Below, piece by piece: positions 61,526 through 64,000 of a DNA stretch of 64,000 bases. Origin of the DNA: a bacterium 1XD42-54. GTDB taxonomy: Bacteria > Bacillota > Clostridia > Lachnospirales > Lachnospiraceae. The notes under the pieces were generated by a model. The model made no database searches. It was given only the letters and a program-made list of their open reading frames with translations, and was not told the origin of the DNA. The position numbers and the translations under genes are program-made. Each line of letters begins with the position of its first letter. Position 1 is the stretch's first letter. Location: NCBI GenBank assembly GCA_003612585.1, contig RAZH01000001.1:186001-250000 (forward strand). Direction: 5' to 3'.

Positions 61526-62737
61526 TTACCGTCTCCCGTACTTTTTAAAGATAAAGCCAAGTCCGAACACCAGAACCACAATCACCGCAATGGCTGCAAG
61601 TCCCCAGGTCGTGGATGTCTTTACAGAAATACGAAAATCTGCATTTGATGAAACCTCGCTGTTACTGATCCGGATGCTCGTCACATAGTCGCCCGTGATT
61701 GCATTCTCACACGGCTTCACATAAGCCGTAATCTCTTTCGTCGCCCCGGCCTCCAGCGTATCAATCGTTGATTCCTCAAAACGTACCTCCCAGTTCGTCG
61801 GTGCAGATGAAGTCAGATTCAGATTCGTCAGATCAACGTTCCCGCTGTTTGTAATAGAAAGTGTCACCGCAGACTCCTTATTTTCGTAGGCGTCCAGACT
61901 GAGTCGCCCGTCCGGTGTAGAAAGCAGTACGCCATATGTACCGGTAATGCTGACCTTCAATTCCTCTTTCAATGTGTCATTCGCGGAAACTGCCGTACAG
62001 GGAATTGTATATTCCCCTTTTTCAACATTTGCCGGCGGAACAACTGTAACCGTAAGTCCCTGACTTTTCCCGGTATCTACGGAAAGACTGGCCACATTTG
62101 CCGCCTCACCTGACGGTGTAAACGTTACCTGCCATCCCTGCGGCGCCTGTGCTGACAGGCTGTAGGACTGATTGGTGCTGCGGTTATTCACAATCGTCGT
62201 ATCAAAACTGAATGTAGTCCCGGTGGTTCCCTGTTGCTCCGGGTACTCTGAAGTAAAGCTGCTCTCCCCTGCATCTTCCTGACTCACGGTCACTTCCAGT
62301 TCCAGCGTATCTTTATTTCCGGTTCCTCCGTCTGCCTGCAATTCTACCGTATAGACACCCTCGTCCGTCCCTTCCGGAATTGTCAGGCTAAAATTTGCCA
62401 GTTCCTCGCCAGATGCCGTTTCTGTATCTGACGTGCCGTCCACATGAACCTTCGTCACCTGATTGCTTCCTCCTCTGAAATATCCGGTCCAGTTCTCCGG
62501 CAGGCTCTCCGCCTTCAACGCAATATCATGCCCTTCCCCGTCAAGACTGGAAAAATCCAGCGGAAAACTTACTGTCTCTCCCGCTTTTACCGTAATTCCA
62601 GGATAATCCGTACTCATATCAATCCCGGAAGCTCCTGCCGCAAATACAGGCGCCGGAACACTCATCACCGCTGCCATTAAAGCCGCTGCTGTCCCCGCGC
62701 CAACTCTTCTGCCAAAACCACTCACACACTTTTTCAT
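61526..62737 (-). CDS. Secreted, C-terminally anchored NEW3-domain protein
   Basis: A 403-residue protein with a signal peptide (cleavage near VFAA), three or so Ig-like/NEW3 domains (KAGETVSFPLDF, SLSAQAPQGWQVTFTPSG, LTSSAPTNWEVRFEES) and a C-terminal helix (WGLAAIAVIVVLVFGLGFIF) with a basic end. NEW3 proteins (COG1470) are often found with an ABC-2 exporter, as here; their role is unknown, perhaps as an extracytoplasmic adaptor. AAGGAG precedes the ATG. The leader contains a GAGGC/GCCTC hairpin around 62757-62787. Confidence 0.87.
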   Translation of the reverse strand: MKKCVSGFGRRVGAGTAAALMAAVMSVPAPVFAAGASGIDMSTDYPGITVKAGETVSFPLDFSSLDGEGHDIALKAESLPENWTGYFRGGSNQVTKVHVDGTSDTETASGEELANFSLTIPEGTDEGVYTVELQADGGTGNKDTLELEVTVSQEDAGESSFTSEYPEQQGTTGTTFSFDTTIVNNRSTNQSYSLSAQAPQGWQVTFTPSGEAANVASLSVDTGKSQGLTVTVVPPANVEKGEYTIPCTAVSANDTLKEELKVSITGTYGVLLSTPDGRLSLDAYENKESAVTLSITNSGNVDLTNLNLTSSAPTNWEVRFEESTIDTLEAGATKEITAYVKPCENAITGDYVTSIRISNSEVSSNADFRISVKTSTTWGLAAIAVIVVLVFGLGFIFKKYGRR

Positions 62738-62893
62738 TACAATACTCCTTTCCCCAGGAGGCTCTAATATAAAATAAATGCCTCTCGTCCTGTCCTGATT
62801 TTTGAAAAAAGTGTACCTGTAGTTTGTGTTTAGTTTTTGGAAATTCTGTGTTCCTTCTGTGGTAATTATGTGAAAAATTTGTGCACAAAAATA

Positions 62894-62940
62894 GGGCTGT
62901 CGCTTTCACGAATAAAATTTCGTATCAGGTGCGACAGCCC
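62894..62940 (-). terminator. Terminator after thrS
   Basis: GGGCTGTCGC (62894-62903) pairs with GCGACAGCCC (62931-62940), with an inner ATACGAAAT/ATTCGT helix. On the minus strand TATTTTTG follows. It lies 100 bases after the stop codon; the interval 62941-63039 shows nothing else. Confidence 0.85.
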
Positions 62941-63039
62941 CATCTTTTTATTTTCTTATTTCCCAAACAGATCGCTATGTGTCCCGCTCAGCAGTCGGTC
63001 AAAACGTGATCCTTGCTTTTTCAGGAAGTAGACTACCCA

Positions 63040-64000
63040 TTATTTCTTCTCCTCTTCCTGAACCGTCACTTCCCGAGCCGTTCTGGTCTTGATCTCTTCC
63101 TGCAAATCTGCGATAAATCCGGCCAGATCTTTCTGTCCTTCATCACCTGCAAAGCGACTGCGCACGGACACAAGGCCTTCTTCCTCTTCCTTTGCGCCGA
63201 CAACTACCATATACGGCACTTTCGCAAGACGCGCCTCGCGGATTTTGTAACCGATCTTCTCTGCGCGTGCGTCAACACTGCTGCGGATGCCAGCTTCTTT
63301 CAGCTGCTCATTTACCTTTCCGGCATAGTCAAGATACTTGTCGGAAATCGGCAGTACGCGTACCTGCTCCGGTGAAAGCCAGGTCGGGAAAGCGCCTGCG
63401 AAATGCTCAATCAGAATGCCGATAAAGCGTTCAATAGAACCGAAGGCCACGCGATGAATCATGATCGGACGATGCTTCTCCCCATCTGCTCCGATGTACT
63501 CACAGTTAAAGCGAAGCGGAAGCTGGAAGTCAAGCTGAATCGTTCCGCACTGCCACGTTCTTCCGATGGAATCTTCGAGATGGAAGTCAATCTTCGGGCC
63601 ATAGAACGCTCCGTCACCCTCATTTACAACATAGTCCAGACCAAGGTCATCCAAGGCGCTTCTAAGTCCGTCTGTCGCCACTTCCCAGTCCTCGTCGCTT
63701 CCCATGGAATTCTCCGGACGTGTGGAAAGTTCCACATGATATTTAAACCCAAAGAGCTGATAAACCTGGTCAATCAACTTTGCAACACCCTTGATTTCAT
63801 CGCGGATCTGCTCCGGCATCATAAAGATATGTGCGTCGTCCTGTGTAAAGCAGCGCACACGCATCAGTCCGTGAAGCTGACCGGATTTCTCATGGCGGTG
63901 TACCAGACCGAGTTCACCCATACGAAGCGGCAGATCGCGATAAGAACGCGGCTCTGACTGATACACAAGAATACCGCCCGGACAGTTCATCGGCTTGATC
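63040..64000 (-). CDS. thrS: Threonyl-tRNA synthetase (truncated by window edge)
   Basis: The C-terminal 319 codons of ThrRS; the N-terminus lies beyond the right edge. Class II motif 2 is LVHRHEKSGQLHGLMRVRCFTQDDAHIF and motif 3 is GSIERFIGILIEH. Zinc ligands are the Cys of MNCPGG, the His of DDAHIF and the His of MIHRV. The anticodon-binding domain follows (PEQVRVLPISDKYLDYA, KIGYKIREARLAKVPYMVVVG). A frame beginning at ATG 63990 is only an internal Met of the MNCPGG motif. Any T-box leader would be outside the window. Confidence 0.97.
   Translation of the reverse strand, partial: IKPMNCPGGILVYQSEPRSYRDLPLRMGELGLVHRHEKSGQLHGLMRVRCFTQDDAHIFMMPEQIRDEIKGVAKLIDQVYQLFGFKYHVELSTRPENSMGSDEDWEVATDGLRSALDDLGLDYVVNEGDGAFYGPKIDFHLEDSIGRTWQCGTIQLDFQLPLRFNCEYIGADGEKHRPIMIHRVAFGSIERFIGILIEHFAGAFPTWLSPEQVRVLPISDKYLDYAGKVNEQLKEAGIRSSVDARAEKIGYKIREARLAKVPYMVVVGAKEEEEGLVSVRSRFAGDEGQKDLAGFIADLQEEIKTRTAREVTVQEEEKK

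Noticed and set aside
63040-63990. Treating the ATG at 63990 as a real thrS start
   Set aside because: It is the Met of the internal MNCPGG zinc-site motif; the frame stays open to the window edge and the N-terminal domains are missing.
1-64000. CRISPR arrays, tRNA or rRNA genes, prophage or complete insertion sequences
   Set aside because: No regularly spaced repeats, no tRNA T-loop context outside genes, and no transposase, integrase or phage protein were found on either strand.

Overview
The window looks like a chromosomal segment of an anaerobic, gut-type Clostridia, most probably a Lachnospiraceae member. Grounds for this are the mid-range GC, strong AGGAGG-type ribosome sites, an infC-rpmI-rplT operon with a Firmicutes-style attenuated leader, YesM/YesN-type two-component systems, single-domain ThrE pairs, DUF1540 and BspA-like leucine-rich repeat proteins. 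No phage, CRISPR, rRNA or tRNA was found. Assignments rest on reading the sequence and on family knowledge; no database search was run.

Layout. (1) 1-10541, minus strand: a glycan/furanose locus. A YesM/YesN-type sensor kinase and regulator (7447-10541) precede two tandem secreted alpha/beta-hydrolase esterases (3144-7080) and a YtfQ/YtfR/YtfT-type sugar ABC importer whose permease runs off the left edge. (2) 10567-21794, minus: methyltransferase, small multidrug-export-family protein, histidinol-phosphate aminotransferase, DUF2156 protein, ABC exporter, glmM, a heterodimeric ABC exporter pair and an L-asparaginase. (3) 22055-24700: MATE transporter (plus), then MBL hydrolase and Rrf2 regulator (minus). 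(4) 24898-31752: a 1513-residue secreted metallopeptidase/GLUG/Ig/LRR protein, divergent from an AgrA/AgrC-like LytTR two-component system, with a direct-repeat element midway between the two promoters. (5) 31759-35341: a 107-bp near-perfect inverted-repeat element, then a MacAB-like efflux operon. (6) 35438-47204, minus: two GH3 beta-glucosidases with reversed domain order, behind an operon made of a ThrE pair plus a membrane-anchored sugar sensor, histidine kinase and AraC-type regulator. (7) 47294-48623: rplT, rpmI and infC with AUU start and attenuator leader. (8) 48823-52851: secreted GH13 amylase, a one-helix membrane protein, a LysR regulator. (9) 53104-59024, plus: L-threonine aldolase followed by a complete livHMGFK-type importer. 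(10) 59163-62737: DUF1540 protein and a NEW3-domain/ABC-2 exporter operon. (11) thrS, truncated by the right edge.

How it works together. Three sensor modules sit beside their probable targets: YesMN with esterases and a furanose-type importer; the three-component sensor with beta-glucosidases; the LytTR system with the giant surface/secreted protein. With the amylase this describes a cell that digests polysaccharides outside the cell and takes up the sugars. The aldolase/liv cluster is a separate amino-acid uptake and breakdown unit controlled by a divergent LysR protein. The candidate for something undescribed is the LytTR kinase/regulator pair, which has no AgrB/AgrD partner in view, faces the giant protein gene, and shares a 20-bp-period repeat with it.
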